Shown here piece by piece: positions 25,930 to 34,436 of a stretch of DNA of 64,000 nucleotides. Both the position numbers and the translations under genes were made by a program. This stretch comes from Rhodothermales bacterium. GTDB taxonomy: Bacteria; Bacteroidota; Rhodothermia; Rhodothermales; UBA10348. Under the pieces are notes generated by a model. The model saw only the letters and a list, made by a program, of their open reading frames with translations, searched no databases and was not told the origin of the DNA. Positions within the stretch are counted from its first letter, which is position 1; every line of letters starts with the position of its first letter. The stretch spans positions 1,803,806-1,867,805 of the forward strand of contig JAEPNP010000001.1 of assembly GCA_017643395.1 (NCBI GenBank). The letters run 5' to 3'.

Positions 25930-26357
25930 TACGAGTTGGCGACGATGACGTGCTCGGGGAAGAAGAAGTTAGCCTCAAGCTTGCCGTTTTCCACCGAGTC
26001 GCTGCCGTGCACGGCGTTGCGTCCCTTGTTGTCGGCAAAGTCCGCGCGGATGGTGCCGGCGTCCGCTTCCGCCGGGTCGGTGGCGCCGATCAGCGCGCGG
26101 TAATCCGCGATGGCGTTCTCTTTCTCAAGAACCATGGGTACGCACGGGCCGCTCGACATGAAGTCCGTGAGCTCGTCGAAGAACGGGCGGCCCTGGTGCA
26201 CCGCGTAGAACCCTTCGGCCTCTGCCTTGGTCAGCCGGACCATCTTGATGGCGCGCAGCGTGAAGCCGGCTTCCTGGATACGACGGAGGATTTCGCCGAC
26301 GAGGTTCTTCTCGACGCTGTCGGGTTTGCAGATGGCGAGCGTGCGTTCTACAGCCAT
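25929..26357 (-). CDS. ndk: Nucleoside diphosphate kinase
   Basis: A 142-residue enzyme read from [15 protein letters not shown] at 26357; the frame extends further upstream but not as family sequence. It transfers the gamma phosphate between nucleoside triphosphates and diphosphates through phospho-His117 in NAVHGSDS. Other conserved parts are [27 protein letters not shown] and the C-terminal FFFPEHV. The length is normal for the family. The namZ gene starts within its stop codon. Confidence 0.95.
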   Translation of the reverse strand: MAVERTLAICKPDSVEKNLVGEILRRIQEAGFTLRAIKMVRLTKAEAEGFYAVHQGRPFFDELTDFMSSGPCVPMVLEKENAIADYRALIGATDPAEADAGTIRADFADNKGRNAVHGSDSVENGKLEANFFFPEHVIVANS

Positions 26358-26489
26358 GGAATCGAATGCTGGGGTGTACAGATGGCCGTCGGGAAGACGT
26401 GCGGCCGTCACTCTCCAGGCCGATCCCGACGCCCAAAAAATACGGTTTGGGATCCCCTCAGGAGGGAAGATGCGGTGAAACGGGCCGTC

Positions 26490-26945
26490 TCAGCGATCGA
26501 TGTAGATCGTCGCGATGTAGTCGGCCTCCGCGGTCTCCGTGCCCTCGACGGGATAGGGGACCAGCGACAGCAGCTGGAACCGCTCCTGGCGATGCTGCAC
26601 GAAATCGTTCAGTTCATACGGGGTGCGCACCTGTCCGGGAATCTGAAGCACAATCTGGTGATCGTCGCCGCCGGTACGGCTGATGTCCATCAGGATGTCC
26701 GCTTTGCCCGGGTGCTCGCAACCCACGCCGTCCGGACAGCGGGTGTCGGCCAATACCATATTGAACGACAGGGTCATATCTGCGATCTGCAGATACGCCT
26801 CGTCCCCGACGCTGATCTCGAACGGCACGTGAGCTCGTACATCAAACGAGCGGAACGCCTTTCCCGGGAGGTCCTCACCCAGGTCTACCGCAAAGTCGCG
26901 GCACCCGGCGCAGAGCAACAGTATGACGAGTGGCAGAAAGCGCAT
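26490..26945 (-). CDS. Hypothetical lipoprotein
   Basis: A 151-residue lipoprotein: signal MRFLPLVILLL with lipobox LCAGC (Cys15). The ATG at 26945 is chosen because the 64 codons upstream in frame look non-coding. The mature part is a small beta-rich domain (FDVRAHVPFEISVGDEAYLQIADMTLSF in shape), with a Cys pair in CPDGVGCEHPG. No family recognised. It lies 132 bp upstream of ndk on the same strand and diverges from the class V aminotransferase. Confidence 0.65.
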   Translation of the reverse strand: MRFLPLVILLLCAGCRDFAVDLGEDLPGKAFRSFDVRAHVPFEISVGDEAYLQIADMTLSFNMVLADTRCPDGVGCEHPGKADILMDISRTGGDDHQIVLQIPGQVRTPYELNDFVQHRQERFQLLSLVPYPVEGTETAEADYIATIYIDR

Positions 26946-27099
26946 CGGAGCGTAATGTGCGATGTCGTGACGCCAAGGACAAGCCCGGCCACGCGTTCGG
27001 CGCGGGCTGGTCGCCCATCGGTGTTCCGAACCCTGCCAGCCGTCTTGCGGCACATTCACAGGGAGACAACAATCGTGCCCGGCGTGTAGATTTGACGGC

Positions 27100-28227
27100 A
27101 TGCTCCGAGAGCGTTTCCCGGCCCTTGCACGGTGCACCTACCTGAATACGGCGGGTGGGGCGCCGATCCCGGACGCGGCCCACGCGGCCGCGGCGGAATA
27201 CTACAGGGAGGCCTACCAGCAGGGGGACGTGCTGTGGAATGACTGGATGGCCCGGGTGGACGGGGCGCGCGCGGAGGTTGGCGGCCTGGTCGGCTGTGCG
27301 CCGGAGCACGTGGCGTTTACAGGCAACGCGTCCATAGGCCTGAACCTGGCCGCCGCACTGGACACGCCCGGCAAGGTGGCCTTTGCGGAAGGCGAGTTTC
27401 CCTCCTGCACGCTGCCCTGGCTGAGACGTGGTTTTGAGCCGGTGCCCTGGCGCGTGCGCGAAGATGGATCCTTCGATGGGGCGGACGTGCGATGGGCACT
27501 GCGAAGCGGCGCCCGCACGGTGGTGCTCAGCTGGGTGCAGTTTGCCAGCGGCTTCCGGGCAGACCTGCCGGAAATTGCGGCCATGTGCGCGGACATGGGG
27601 GTGCGGCTGGTTGTGGACGCCACTCAGGGGATAGCGGCATTCCCGCTGGACCTTGAGACCACGCCCGTGGACGCGCTGGTCTTCAGCGGGTACAAGTGGA
27701 TCACGTCCGGCTACGGCGTAGCCGGGGTTATCACCCCACACGGATTTGCAGAGGAGGGTTCACCTTTCGCCGGATGGCGCAGCCAGGAGGAGCCGTATGC
27801 GCTGGTCTCGGACCGCATTCAGGCCACCCGGTCCGGTGTGGGAGCGGAGGCCGGGCATCCGCCCTTTCCCGGCACGTTTGCCATGGGCGCCAGTGCGGCA
27901 CTCTGGAACCGGTACGGCCCGGACCAGGCAGCCGCGCACATCACAGGCCTGGTGCATCAACTGCTGGGCCGCCTGGACGCTCTGGGTATTCCGATTCGAT
28001 CGACCCGAGATCCGCATCGCCTGTCGGGCATCGTGATTGCGGCGGTTTCGGAACCGGCACACGTAGCGGCGGCGCTGGCAGAGCGGGGCATTGTGGTTTC
28101 AGCACGGCGCGGAGGCCTGCGGATTTCCGTGCACGCCTACAATCTTCCCGAGGAAGTCGATGTGCTGTGCGATGCGCTCGCGGGCATTCTCGGGCGTGAC
28201 GGGGCTCCGGGACTGCGTCTGGTGTAG
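27100..28227 (+). CDS. Class V aminotransferase-fold PLP enzyme
   Basis: A 375-residue PLP enzyme of the NifS/CsdA fold: YLNTAGGAPIP at the N-terminus, TGNASIGLNLAA (phosphate-binding region), LSWVQFASG, VVDATQGIAAF with the cofactor Asp, and SGYKW with Schiff-base Lys199. There is no active-site Cys loop like that of cysteine desulphurases, so a desulphurase role is not supported. Kynureninase, isopenicillin-epimerase-like and serine-aminotransferase-like members share the fold. The substrate cannot be assigned. It stands alone between divergent and convergent neighbours. Confidence 0.85.
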   Translation: MLRERFPALARCTYLNTAGGAPIPDAAHAAAAEYYREAYQQGDVLWNDWMARVDGARAEVGGLVGCAPEHVAFTGNASIGLNLAAALDTPGKVAFAEGEFPSCTLPWLRRGFEPVPWRVREDGSFDGADVRWALRSGARTVVLSWVQFASGFRADLPEIAAMCADMGVRLVVDATQGIAAFPLDLETTPVDALVFSGYKWITSGYGVAGVITPHGFAEEGSPFAGWRSQEEPYALVSDRIQATRSGVGAEAGHPPFPGTFAMGASAALWNRYGPDQAAAHITGLVHQLLGRLDALGIPIRSTRDPHRLSGIVIAAVSEPAHVAAALAERGIVVSARRGGLRISVHAYNLPEEVDVLCDALAGILGRDGAPGLRLV

Positions 28228-28269
28228 CGGGGCGTTCACCCTGCGGACGCGTGCACGGACCGGCTCAGG

Positions 28270-29445
28270 TCAGAGCTTACGGTCCGCCTGGTCCGAAAAA
28301 GGGGAGAACCACCGCGGGGTCTGGCGCTGGGCGGCAGCCTGACGCTGCAGCCAGAAGACCAGGATGTCGTCGGCAAACTCGTTCGATGCGCTGCCGGCGA
28401 GAATGCGCTCAAGCAGGGTGTCGATCGGGGCCTGTTCGTTGAACACCGTCGGAATGACGTCCATCAGACCGCCCTCTCCGAGCTGTGTACCGGAGGACAT
28501 CTCCTGCTCGGCAAGTCCATCGGTGTAGGCCACAAACGCACTGTTGGGCTTCAGTTCGATGGTCGTATCCGTGAACTCCGCCGTCGGGTCCAGTCCGAGA
28601 ATGATGTCCGAGTACGGAACCACTTCAGCCTGCGTCGGCGTCACGATCAGCGGGCGGCAGTGGCCCGCGTTCGCATAGGTGAGCGCGTGTTTGGCCGGCT
28701 CCCAGCGAACCAACAGGAGGGACGCGAACGTCTCTTCCATGGTGGGATCGTCCATGAGTACCTGATTCACCCGCTGCATGAGCAGGGCAGGGGAACGGGT
28801 CTCCCGGAGCATTCCGTGCAAGGTGGACCGCACGTAGCCCAGGAAGCTGAATGCGTAGAACTTGGCCTGCAGGCCTTTGCCCATCACGTCACCAATCGTG
28901 ATGTAGTAGGTGCCGGGTTCGGGCTCCGTCCAGTCGAACAGGTCGCCGCCTCCGTGCTCCTTCGGGCTGTTGAAGAAGTGCGATGCGTAGCCTTCCACGC
29001 TGGGCAGCTTCTTGGGCATGAGCTTCTGGGAGAAGTCCTGCCCGATGCGAGCGTCCAGCTGTGTCTGGAACAACGCGGTGCGCTCCAGCAGCCGTTCGAT
29101 GCGCGTCAGTAGCGCGTCGATGTCGAACGGCTTGGTGATGTAGTCGTCAACACCCGTCCTGCGGCCTTTCAGACGGCTCTGCTCGTCTGCCTTGGCCGTC
29201 AGGAAAATGAACGGGATGGCGCGCGTTTCGCGCTCCTTCTGGAGCTCGGCCTGCAGCGCGAACCCGTCCATGCGGGGCATCATGATGTCCGATACGACCA
29301 GGTCGGGCAGTTCCTCCCGAACACGCTCCAACGCTTCCTCACCATTCGCCGCGGTGCGGACGCGATACAGCTTGCTCAGGCGGTACTCAAGCAGCCTGCG
29401 CAGCGTATGCTCGTCTTCGACGACTAGAATGGAATGTTGAGCCAT
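28270..29445 (-). CDS. Receiver-PP2C (RsbU/SpoIIE-type) serine phosphatase
   Basis: A 391-residue protein. Residues 1-120 are a CheY receiver (VVEDE, phospho-acceptor Asp53 in VSDIMMPRMDG, FLTAK, YITKPFD). A short helical linker follows, then a SpoIIE-type PP2C domain (about 155-375) with metal ligands in GGDLFDW and GDVMGKG and in the C-terminal DDILVFW. It would dephosphorylate the STAS protein encoded two genes upstream when the receiver is phosphorylated. Its first 22 bp overlap the end of the kinase gene, giving a STAS-kinase-phosphatase operon. No cognate histidine kinase or sigma factor adjoins it. Confidence 0.92.
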   Translation of the reverse strand: MAQHSILVVEDEHTLRRLLEYRLSKLYRVRTAANGEEALERVREELPDLVVSDIMMPRMDGFALQAELQKERETRAIPFIFLTAKADEQSRLKGRRTGVDDYITKPFDIDALLTRIERLLERTALFQTQLDARIGQDFSQKLMPKKLPSVEGYASHFFNSPKEHGGGDLFDWTEPEPGTYYITIGDVMGKGLQAKFYAFSFLGYVRSTLHGMLRETRSPALLMQRVNQVLMDDPTMEETFASLLLVRWEPAKHALTYANAGHCRPLIVTPTQAEVVPYSDIILGLDPTAEFTDTTIELKPNSAFVAYTDGLAEQEMSSGTQLGEGGLMDVIPTVFNEQAPIDTLLERILAGSASNEFADDILVFWLQRQAAAQRQTPRWFSPFSDQADRKL

Positions 29446-29750
29446 GGATCCTGGTCAGCCGAGACGGAGAATTCAAGGCGATGACAGCCCTGGTCGTCCC
29501 GGTGGTAATGCATGTATTCGGTAGCTGCATCAAGCATGAGCAGCCCCATCCCCCGTTCAGGCAGCACGGGCAGTGCGCCGCGCTTCTGATCGAGGTACGA
29601 TCCGAGGTCGAAACCATCGGAGTTGTCTACGATCACGCATCGGACTCGTTTGCCGTTGGGCGTGATATCCAACCGGATCTCCGGTGTGCGATCACCGAAG
29701 TGCGCATGCTGCACGAGGTTGGCTAACCACTCGTGCACTGCGAGTTTCAT
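29424..29750 (-). CDS. RsbW-type anti-sigma/serine kinase ATPase, N-terminus cut by an in-frame TGA
   Basis: From the ATG at 29750 this is 108 residues with the N-box region LAVHEWLANLVQHA, the Asp motif VIVDNSDGFDL and the G-box RGMGLLMLD of GHKL ATPases in the RsbW/SpoIIAB group. Family members need another 40-50 residues before the N-box. That sequence is present upstream in the same frame, running from a GTG at 29873 (VQPTGKFGDLERIIDEV... SLFEH, then ENSGIFSPAFDRDKVLL). It is interrupted once by TGA at 29802-29804. Either the gene is a recent nonsense mutant, the base is a sequencing error, the stop is read through, or a short form is made. It normally phosphorylates the STAS partner encoded upstream. 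Confidence 0.75.
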   Translation of the reverse strand: MKLAVHEWLANLVQHAHFGDRTPEIRLDITPNGKRVRCVIVDNSDGFDLGSYLDQKRGALPVLPERGMGLLMLDAATEYMHYHRDDQGCHRLEFSVSADQDPWLNIPF

Positions 29751-29908
29751 GAGGAGGACCTTGTCGCGATCAAAAGCCGGCGAGAAGATTCCACTGTTCT
29801 CTCAGTGTTCGAACAGGGAATGCACCTCGTCAATGATGCGCTCCAGGTCTCCGAATTTGCCGGTTGGCTGCACGCTGCTTGGGGGCAAACGGGTTCTCGG
29901 ACTCTACC

Positions 29909-30262
29909 TTACTTGACGGCTTCGCGAGCGGCGTCGAGGGAGGGGAACTGGCGGAAGACCTTGTAGGTCCGCGTCAGCTGCACCACCACCTGAACCGGGC
30001 GAGAGACAGCAGCAAACACTACCTGTCCGTCGAGCGGAGATACCTGGCGGTAAAGCGAGAAGATGGAGCCGAGACCCGTCGAGTCGAGGATGCCGGTCTC
30101 AGAAAAATCGAGCACGAAGTTGCGGACGCCCGCGCGAACCTGCTCCTGGCAGGCAGCTTTGAAATCGGACGCGTTCCTGAAGTCCAGGGCTTTGCCGACG
30201 TGGACGACGACAGTCTGCTGGTTCCAGGATTCAACCGTGAAGTTCATCGAGGTGACTTGCAT
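29909..30262 (-). CDS. STAS-domain anti-anti-sigma factor (RsbV/SpoIIAA type)
   Basis: A 117-residue STAS protein; a second ATG at 30247 gives 112 residues and is equally possible. The phosphorylated Ser61 sits in the hallmark FSETGILDSTGLGS. It is the switch partner of the downstream kinase (phosphorylates) and PP2C protein (dephosphorylates). Unphosphorylated, it would sequester the kinase. First gene of the minus-strand operon; 36 bp separate its stop from the GTG of the kinase frame. Confidence 0.92.
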   Translation of the reverse strand: MQVTSMNFTVESWNQQTVVVHVGKALDFRNASDFKAACQEQVRAGVRNFVLDFSETGILDSTGLGSIFSLYRQVSPLDGQVVFAAVSRPVQVVVQLTRTYKVFRQFPSLDAAREAVK

Positions 30263-30432
30263 GGCCGGAAAGCGGTCTTGATTGTGTACGCATTCACTGG
30301 CCCGTAGTATCGGCGCCGATCCGCGGAGCTAAAGCGAAAACGGCCGTTGAAAACCGATCCCCTCGCTCCGGAAGCCGTCCCTTTTCAGACTATCTGTCTG
30401 ATCGAGGAACAACCGGTCCGGGCACCCGCATA

Positions 30433-30458
30433 CACGGGCCGAGCGATGATGGCCCGTG
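30433..30458. promoter_or_regulatory. Perfect 8-bp hairpin in the divergent STAS / B3/4 spacer
   Basis: CACGGGCC (30433-30440) pairs with GGCCCGTG (30451-30458) around a 10-nt loop. It lies in the 305-bp region between two divergent genes, about 110 nt before the B3/4 gene. There is no T-run, so a terminator is unlikely; an operator or leader structure is possible. The rest of this spacer holds no RNA gene or frame that I recognise. Confidence 0.3.
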
Positions 30459-30567
30459 CAGGAATCGCGCCAGTATACGTTAGCAGACAGCCATTCGTTC
30501 GAAGCCTCCCATAGCACTCACCGCCGGACCCGAGACCGAATCCGTCCAGTTTGGCCTGGTTTGGGCG

Positions 30568-31173
30568 ATGGGGCTGGTTCCGGGCCAGTTTCCACAGGAG
30601 CTGGATGAGGAGATTGCGCGGCTGGTGGCTCAGCGGAGTGGGGAACTGGGCGCGGAAGAAGATGCCGTGCGAAGGGCATCTCGCGACATGCTTCGCCATG
30701 GAAGGTACAAGCCCACCGGCCGCGGCAAGCCGGCGAGCGAGTATCTGATGAGAGCGGCCCGCGAGGGTAGTTTCCCGCGCATCTCGGCTCCCGTAGACAT
30801 TTGCAACCTCATCAGCCTGCACTATCTGGTGCCTGCGTCCGTCTGGGATCTCGATCTTTCAGGCACGGCCTTCCTGGGCCGTCGCGGCCGGGAAGGCGAG
30901 TCCTACGTCTTCAATGCTGGCGGCCAGGAAATCGGTCTTCAGGATCTGCTGGTGGTGTGCAGGGCCGACTCCGACCAGCCCATGGTCAATCCGGTCAAGG
31001 ACAGCCACGCGACGAAGACGACTGTGGACTCGACCCGGGTGGGTGCGGTCGTGTATATGCCCCGCGCGGCCAATCTGGATACAGAGTATGTGCTCAGCCG
31101 GTTTGTCGCGTTGTTGGCGGGGTGTGGAGACGCGGTCGAGGCAGGGTACCTGCTCGTCGAGGGGCGGCCATGA
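30568..31173 (+). CDS. B3/4 (tRNA-editing-like) domain protein
   Basis: A 201-residue protein matching the B3/B4 domain of phenylalanyl-tRNA synthetase beta chains as found in stand-alone proteins: MLRHGRYKPTGRGKPASEYL, PVDICNLISLHYLVPASVWDLD, VVCRADSDQPMVNPVKDSHATKTT. Stand-alone forms may edit mischarged tRNA or free amino acids; this is unproven. The ATG at 30568 seems too far in: the preceding in-frame codons (TAGPETESVQFGLVWA) read like the family N-terminus. The open frame reaches a stop near 30480 with only rare start codons such as ATT, so the true start is uncertain. Its stop overlaps the lptC ATG (ATGA). Confidence 0.8.
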   Translation: MGLVPGQFPQELDEEIARLVAQRSGELGAEEDAVRRASRDMLRHGRYKPTGRGKPASEYLMRAAREGSFPRISAPVDICNLISLHYLVPASVWDLDLSGTAFLGRRGREGESYVFNAGGQEIGLQDLLVVCRADSDQPMVNPVKDSHATKTTVDSTRVGAVVYMPRAANLDTEYVLSRFVALLAGCGDAVEAGYLLVEGRP

Positions 31174-31742
31174 AGGTGCTGCGTGCGTTCTGCTTCCTGC
31201 TGGCCGCTACGCTGGTCGGCGCCTGTGAGCGTCAGGTGCCGGCACCGACGGTCGAAAGCGTGGTGCAGACCGAAGACGGCCCCGATCAGGAGACCTGGGA
31301 TCCGACACTCTTCCTGAGTGAGGAGGGGCTCCCCCGCGTGCATCTGCGTGCTTCCTACATGGCCTACTACGATCGAGGCGACTCTACCTACATGGTCCTG
31401 TCCGGGCTGGACGATGCGGCCCGCGTGCGTGTGGACATTTTCGATGCGGCCGGCGACTCCGCAGCGGTCGTGCATGCTGACGAGGTCACCTTTTTCGATC
31501 GTGAGCGACGCATGGAAGCACGCGGCAACGTGATTGCGATTGCGCGTGAAGGGCGGCGCATCGAGAGCGAGCAGCTTCGTTGGTCCGAGTTCGAGCGTGT
31601 CATCACGACACCCGGCTTTGCACGGATCGACATGCCGGATCAGCAGCTGGAAGGCTACGGCCTGGTGGCCGACGAGGACATTACCAACGTGCGGCTGCGC
31701 AACGTGACTGGCATTGTCCTGATTGACGAGGATGAACAGTGA
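31170..31742 (+). CDS. lptC: LPS export protein LptC
   Basis: A 190-residue lipoprotein-like LptC: signal segment ending in LVGAC (Cys19), then the beta-jellyroll with VHLRASYMAYYDRGDSTYMVL, ADEVTFFDRERRMEARGNV and IESEQLRWSEFERVITTPG. It forms the periplasmic bridge between the LptBFG transporter and LptA. Canonical LptC is anchored by an N-terminal helix; a lipobox is common in Bacteroidota. It overlaps both neighbours (ATGA upstream, GTGA downstream), so the operon is tightly coupled. Confidence 0.88.
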   Translation: MKVLRAFCFLLAATLVGACERQVPAPTVESVVQTEDGPDQETWDPTLFLSEEGLPRVHLRASYMAYYDRGDSTYMVLSGLDDAARVRVDIFDAAGDSAAVVHADEVTFFDRERRMEARGNVIAIAREGRRIESEQLRWSEFERVITTPGFARIDMPDQQLEGYGLVADEDITNVRLRNVTGIVLIDEDEQ

Positions 31743-33121
31743 GTCGACTGCTGATTCTTGCTGTGGTCGTGCTGCTGCCCGCCGGGGACCTGTGGGGTCA
31801 GGTGCGCCGGGTAGAGTTGGCCGCTGACTCGTCCGAGACACGCGTCATCGACGGACGGCGCGTGACTGAACTCTTTAACGTGCGCCTCAGCGAAGACACC
31901 GCCCGCCTGAGAGCGGAGCGTGGCATCGACTACGGCACCGGGGATATCCATTTCTACCGCAACGTGCGCATGATCGACCAGGGCGATACGCTCACGGCCG
32001 ACGAGGTGCGGTACAACCGGTTCACAAAACTCGGCCGGGCCACCGGCAATGTGCGCCTTGGCGATGGAGAGGTGGTGGTCAATGCTCCTGAGGGTGATTT
32101 CGACCTTCGTGCCCATCGTGCGGACTTCCGCGCCGGCGTGCGCATGGTGGATTCTGTCAGTGTGCTGACCAGCGAAAACGGCTCCTACTGGACGGAGGAG
32201 AAGCGGGCCGAGTTTGCCGGCCTGGTGCGCCTGGACTCCGACGACACGGACGTCTTGGCGGACAGCCTCACCTACCTGCGTGGCGGGAGACGGAGCGATG
32301 CCCGTGGCAATGTGCTCATCGCCCGGCGGGGTGAAGATACCGAGACGCTGATCCTCGGGGACCGCGCCGTCAACGACGACAGCCTGGGCACGGGCGAGGC
32401 GTACGGCAATGTGCTGGTCGTGAGGGTTTCCGCCGACTCCACGGCCTCAGACACCCTGTACATAGCCGCGGAGATCGTGCGCTCGTTTCGTGACGACATC
32501 GAGGAGTGGACGGCCGCCACGGGCAGCGTGCAAGTCTGGGATACCGAATATGCGGCTCTTTCCGATTCGGTATACCAGATGCAGGATCTGGAGTCGCGGC
32601 GCAATTGGAGTCGTCTGTTTGGCGCACCGTTCATCTGGGTCGGAGAGTCGCAGGTTTCTGGCGATACGGTGGCGGTGGCCGGCGTGTCGGGATCGGTGGA
32701 TTCACTGCGGGTGCGGGGCAACGCCTTCGTGGCGCAGCGCGACACCATGGTGAATCGCATTCAGCAGCTGAAAGGTCGCACGCTGCAGGGCCGATTCGCA
32801 GACGGAGATCTGCAGGCGCTGGAAGTGACACCGAATGCGGAGGCGGTGTATTTCAATCGGGACGAGGCGGACTCGCTCAACGGTGCCATGCAGGTGACTG
32901 CCGACCGGATCCGGTTCCTGTTCGAGGGTGAGGAGATTTCGGACCTGCGCGTCTATCAGGATGTCAACGGTACGTACTTTCCGCTTGAACTCATCCCCTC
33001 CGAACTTCGTCTGGACGGACTCAACTGGAGGCCGGACGCTCGCCCGGACCCGCTCCCGTTCAGACAGCGCTTGCAGGAAGCGCTCGCCCGCTTTCAGGCA
33101 CAACCCTCATCGGACTCGTGA
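31739..33121 (+). CDS. OstA/LptA-like periplasmic LPS-transport protein
   Basis: A 460-residue exported protein starting with GTG at 31739 (overlapping the lptC stop). The signal peptide is residues 1-20 (ending LWGQ). Repeated OstA-type segments follow: ELFNVRLSEDTARLRAERG, IHFYRNVRMIDQGDTLTADEV, ATGNVRLGDGEVVVNAPEG, SDARGNVLIARRGEDTE. That is far more repeats than the ~170-residue LptA of E. coli, as in Bacteroidota OstA-like proteins. The C-terminal part has no clear family match. It probably forms a jellyroll stack carrying LPS across the periplasm. Confidence 0.85.
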   Translation: MSRLLILAVVVLLPAGDLWGQVRRVELAADSSETRVIDGRRVTELFNVRLSEDTARLRAERGIDYGTGDIHFYRNVRMIDQGDTLTADEVRYNRFTKLGRATGNVRLGDGEVVVNAPEGDFDLRAHRADFRAGVRMVDSVSVLTSENGSYWTEEKRAEFAGLVRLDSDDTDVLADSLTYLRGGRRSDARGNVLIARRGEDTETLILGDRAVNDDSLGTGEAYGNVLVVRVSADSTASDTLYIAAEIVRSFRDDIEEWTAATGSVQVWDTEYAALSDSVYQMQDLESRRNWSRLFGAPFIWVGESQVSGDTVAVAGVSGSVDSLRVRGNAFVAQRDTMVNRIQQLKGRTLQGRFADGDLQALEVTPNAEAVYFNRDEADSLNGAMQVTADRIRFLFEGEEISDLRVYQDVNGTYFPLELIPSELRLDGLNWRPDARPDPLPFRQRLQEALARFQAQPSSDS

Positions 33122-34360
33122 ATGCCCATCGCCGAGATTGAAATAGCGATCGAGCATTTCAAGGACGGGGATCCCGAGAAGGCGATACCTGTGCTGGAGG
33201 AGGCCGTGCGCATGATCCCCTCGTACATCCTCGCGCACGTGATGCTGGCGCAGGCCTATGAGGCGACCCAGCAGGAGGAGCAGGCGGTAGCCTCCTGGAA
33301 GAAGGCGCACAGTCTGATCCCGAACTCGCCCGTTCGGGGCCAGGCCATGGAGGTGGAGGATCCGGACTTCGCAGCATTTCTGGACCACCTCAACAAAATC
33401 GACCAGGGGGAGCTTCCAGCCGCGGATGCACCGGCCGACTGGCAGCCTGCCCCGGCTCCGCCACCCCTCCCACCGGAGCCGGCCCGGGAGCGTGTCACGG
33501 ACATCGTCCGGCCCGCTCAGGTGCCACGTTCCTACGCGGTGCGCACCATGTACGGCGACCAGCCAGAACCCGCACCCGTAGCACCTCCCGAGGCTGTCGC
33601 TGTGCCTCGACTGGTGAACGGCGCAGTCCTTCGGGCCGAGAACCTGATCAAACGGTATCGCAAGCGCAGTGTGGTGAAGTCGGTCTCGCTCGAGGTGAAT
33701 CAGGGCGAGATTGTTGGCCTGCTCGGGCCGAACGGTGCAGGCAAGACAACCACGTTCTACATGATCGTGGGCCTGGTGCAGCCCAACGGCGGGTCTGTGA
33801 TGCTGGACGAGCATGACCTGACCCGGCAGCCGATGTACGAGCGGGCTCGCAAGGGCATCGGATATCTGGCGCAGGAGGCTTCGATCTTCTCCCAGCTGAC
33901 CGTCGAGAAGAATCTGGAGGCCGTGCTGGAATACCAGAAGCTCTCGCGCTCAGCCCGCAAGGAGCGCGTGGCCGAGCTTATCGATGAGTTTGGCCTACAC
34001 CGGGTTCGTAAGTCCAAGGGGTACATGCTGTCCGGTGGCGAGAGGCGTCGCACCGAGATCGCCCGGGCGCTCGCCACGCGCCCGAAGTTCTTCCTGCTTG
34101 ACGAGCCCTTCGCCGGCGTGGATCCCATCGCCGTGGAGGATATTCAGGCCGTCGTGGCTGGACTGAAAGCGCGGGGAATCGGTGTCCTGATCACGGATCA
34201 CAACGTGCACGAGACCCTGGCCATTGTGGATCGCGCGTACCTGCTATACGAGGGCAAGATTCTGAAGCAGGGCTCGGCAGAAGCCCTGGTGTCCGATGAG
34301 GAGGTGCGCCAACGCTACCTGGGCGAGAAGTTCACCCTGGAGCGCTACCAGGAACGCTGA
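33122..34360 (+). CDS. lptB: TPR-LptB fusion, LPS export ABC ATPase
   Basis: A 412-residue protein. Residues about 170-412 are a complete LptB ATPase: Walker [10 protein letters not shown] (202-210), [14 protein letters not shown], signature LSGGERRR, Walker [14 protein letters not shown], switch His in ITDHNV. It powers LPS extraction with LptFG. Residues 1-70 form TPR-like helical pairs ([34 protein letters not shown]), joined by a Pro/Ala-rich linker (about 98-165). Typical LptB is about 240 residues without this extension. The ATG follows the stop of the OstA-like gene directly. Confidence 0.93.
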   Translation: MPIAEIEIAIEHFKDGDPEKAIPVLEEAVRMIPSYILAHVMLAQAYEATQQEEQAVASWKKAHSLIPNSPVRGQAMEVEDPDFAAFLDHLNKIDQGELPAADAPADWQPAPAPPPLPPEPARERVTDIVRPAQVPRSYAVRTMYGDQPEPAPVAPPEAVAVPRLVNGAVLRAENLIKRYRKRSVVKSVSLEVNQGEIVGLLGPNGAGKTTTFYMIVGLVQPNGGSVMLDEHDLTRQPMYERARKGIGYLAQEASIFSQLTVEKNLEAVLEYQKLSRSARKERVAELIDEFGLHRVRKSKGYMLSGGERRRTEIARALATRPKFFLLDEPFAGVDPIAVEDIQAVVAGLKARGIGVLITDHNVHETLAIVDRAYLLYEGKILKQGSAEALVSDEEVRQRYLGEKFTLERYQER

Positions 34361-34436
34361 GAAGCGCTTTCGGTGGAACAGGGGTTGATTGCGAGGGTCT
34401 GATCGGCCCTTTTTCCGAGCCACACACGGATCCGAT

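Noticed and set aside
29802-29804. The in-frame TGA as a selenocysteine codon
   Set aside because: No Cys occupies the position in related RsbW-type kinases that I know, the site is not catalytic, and no SECIS-like hairpin was apparent just downstream.
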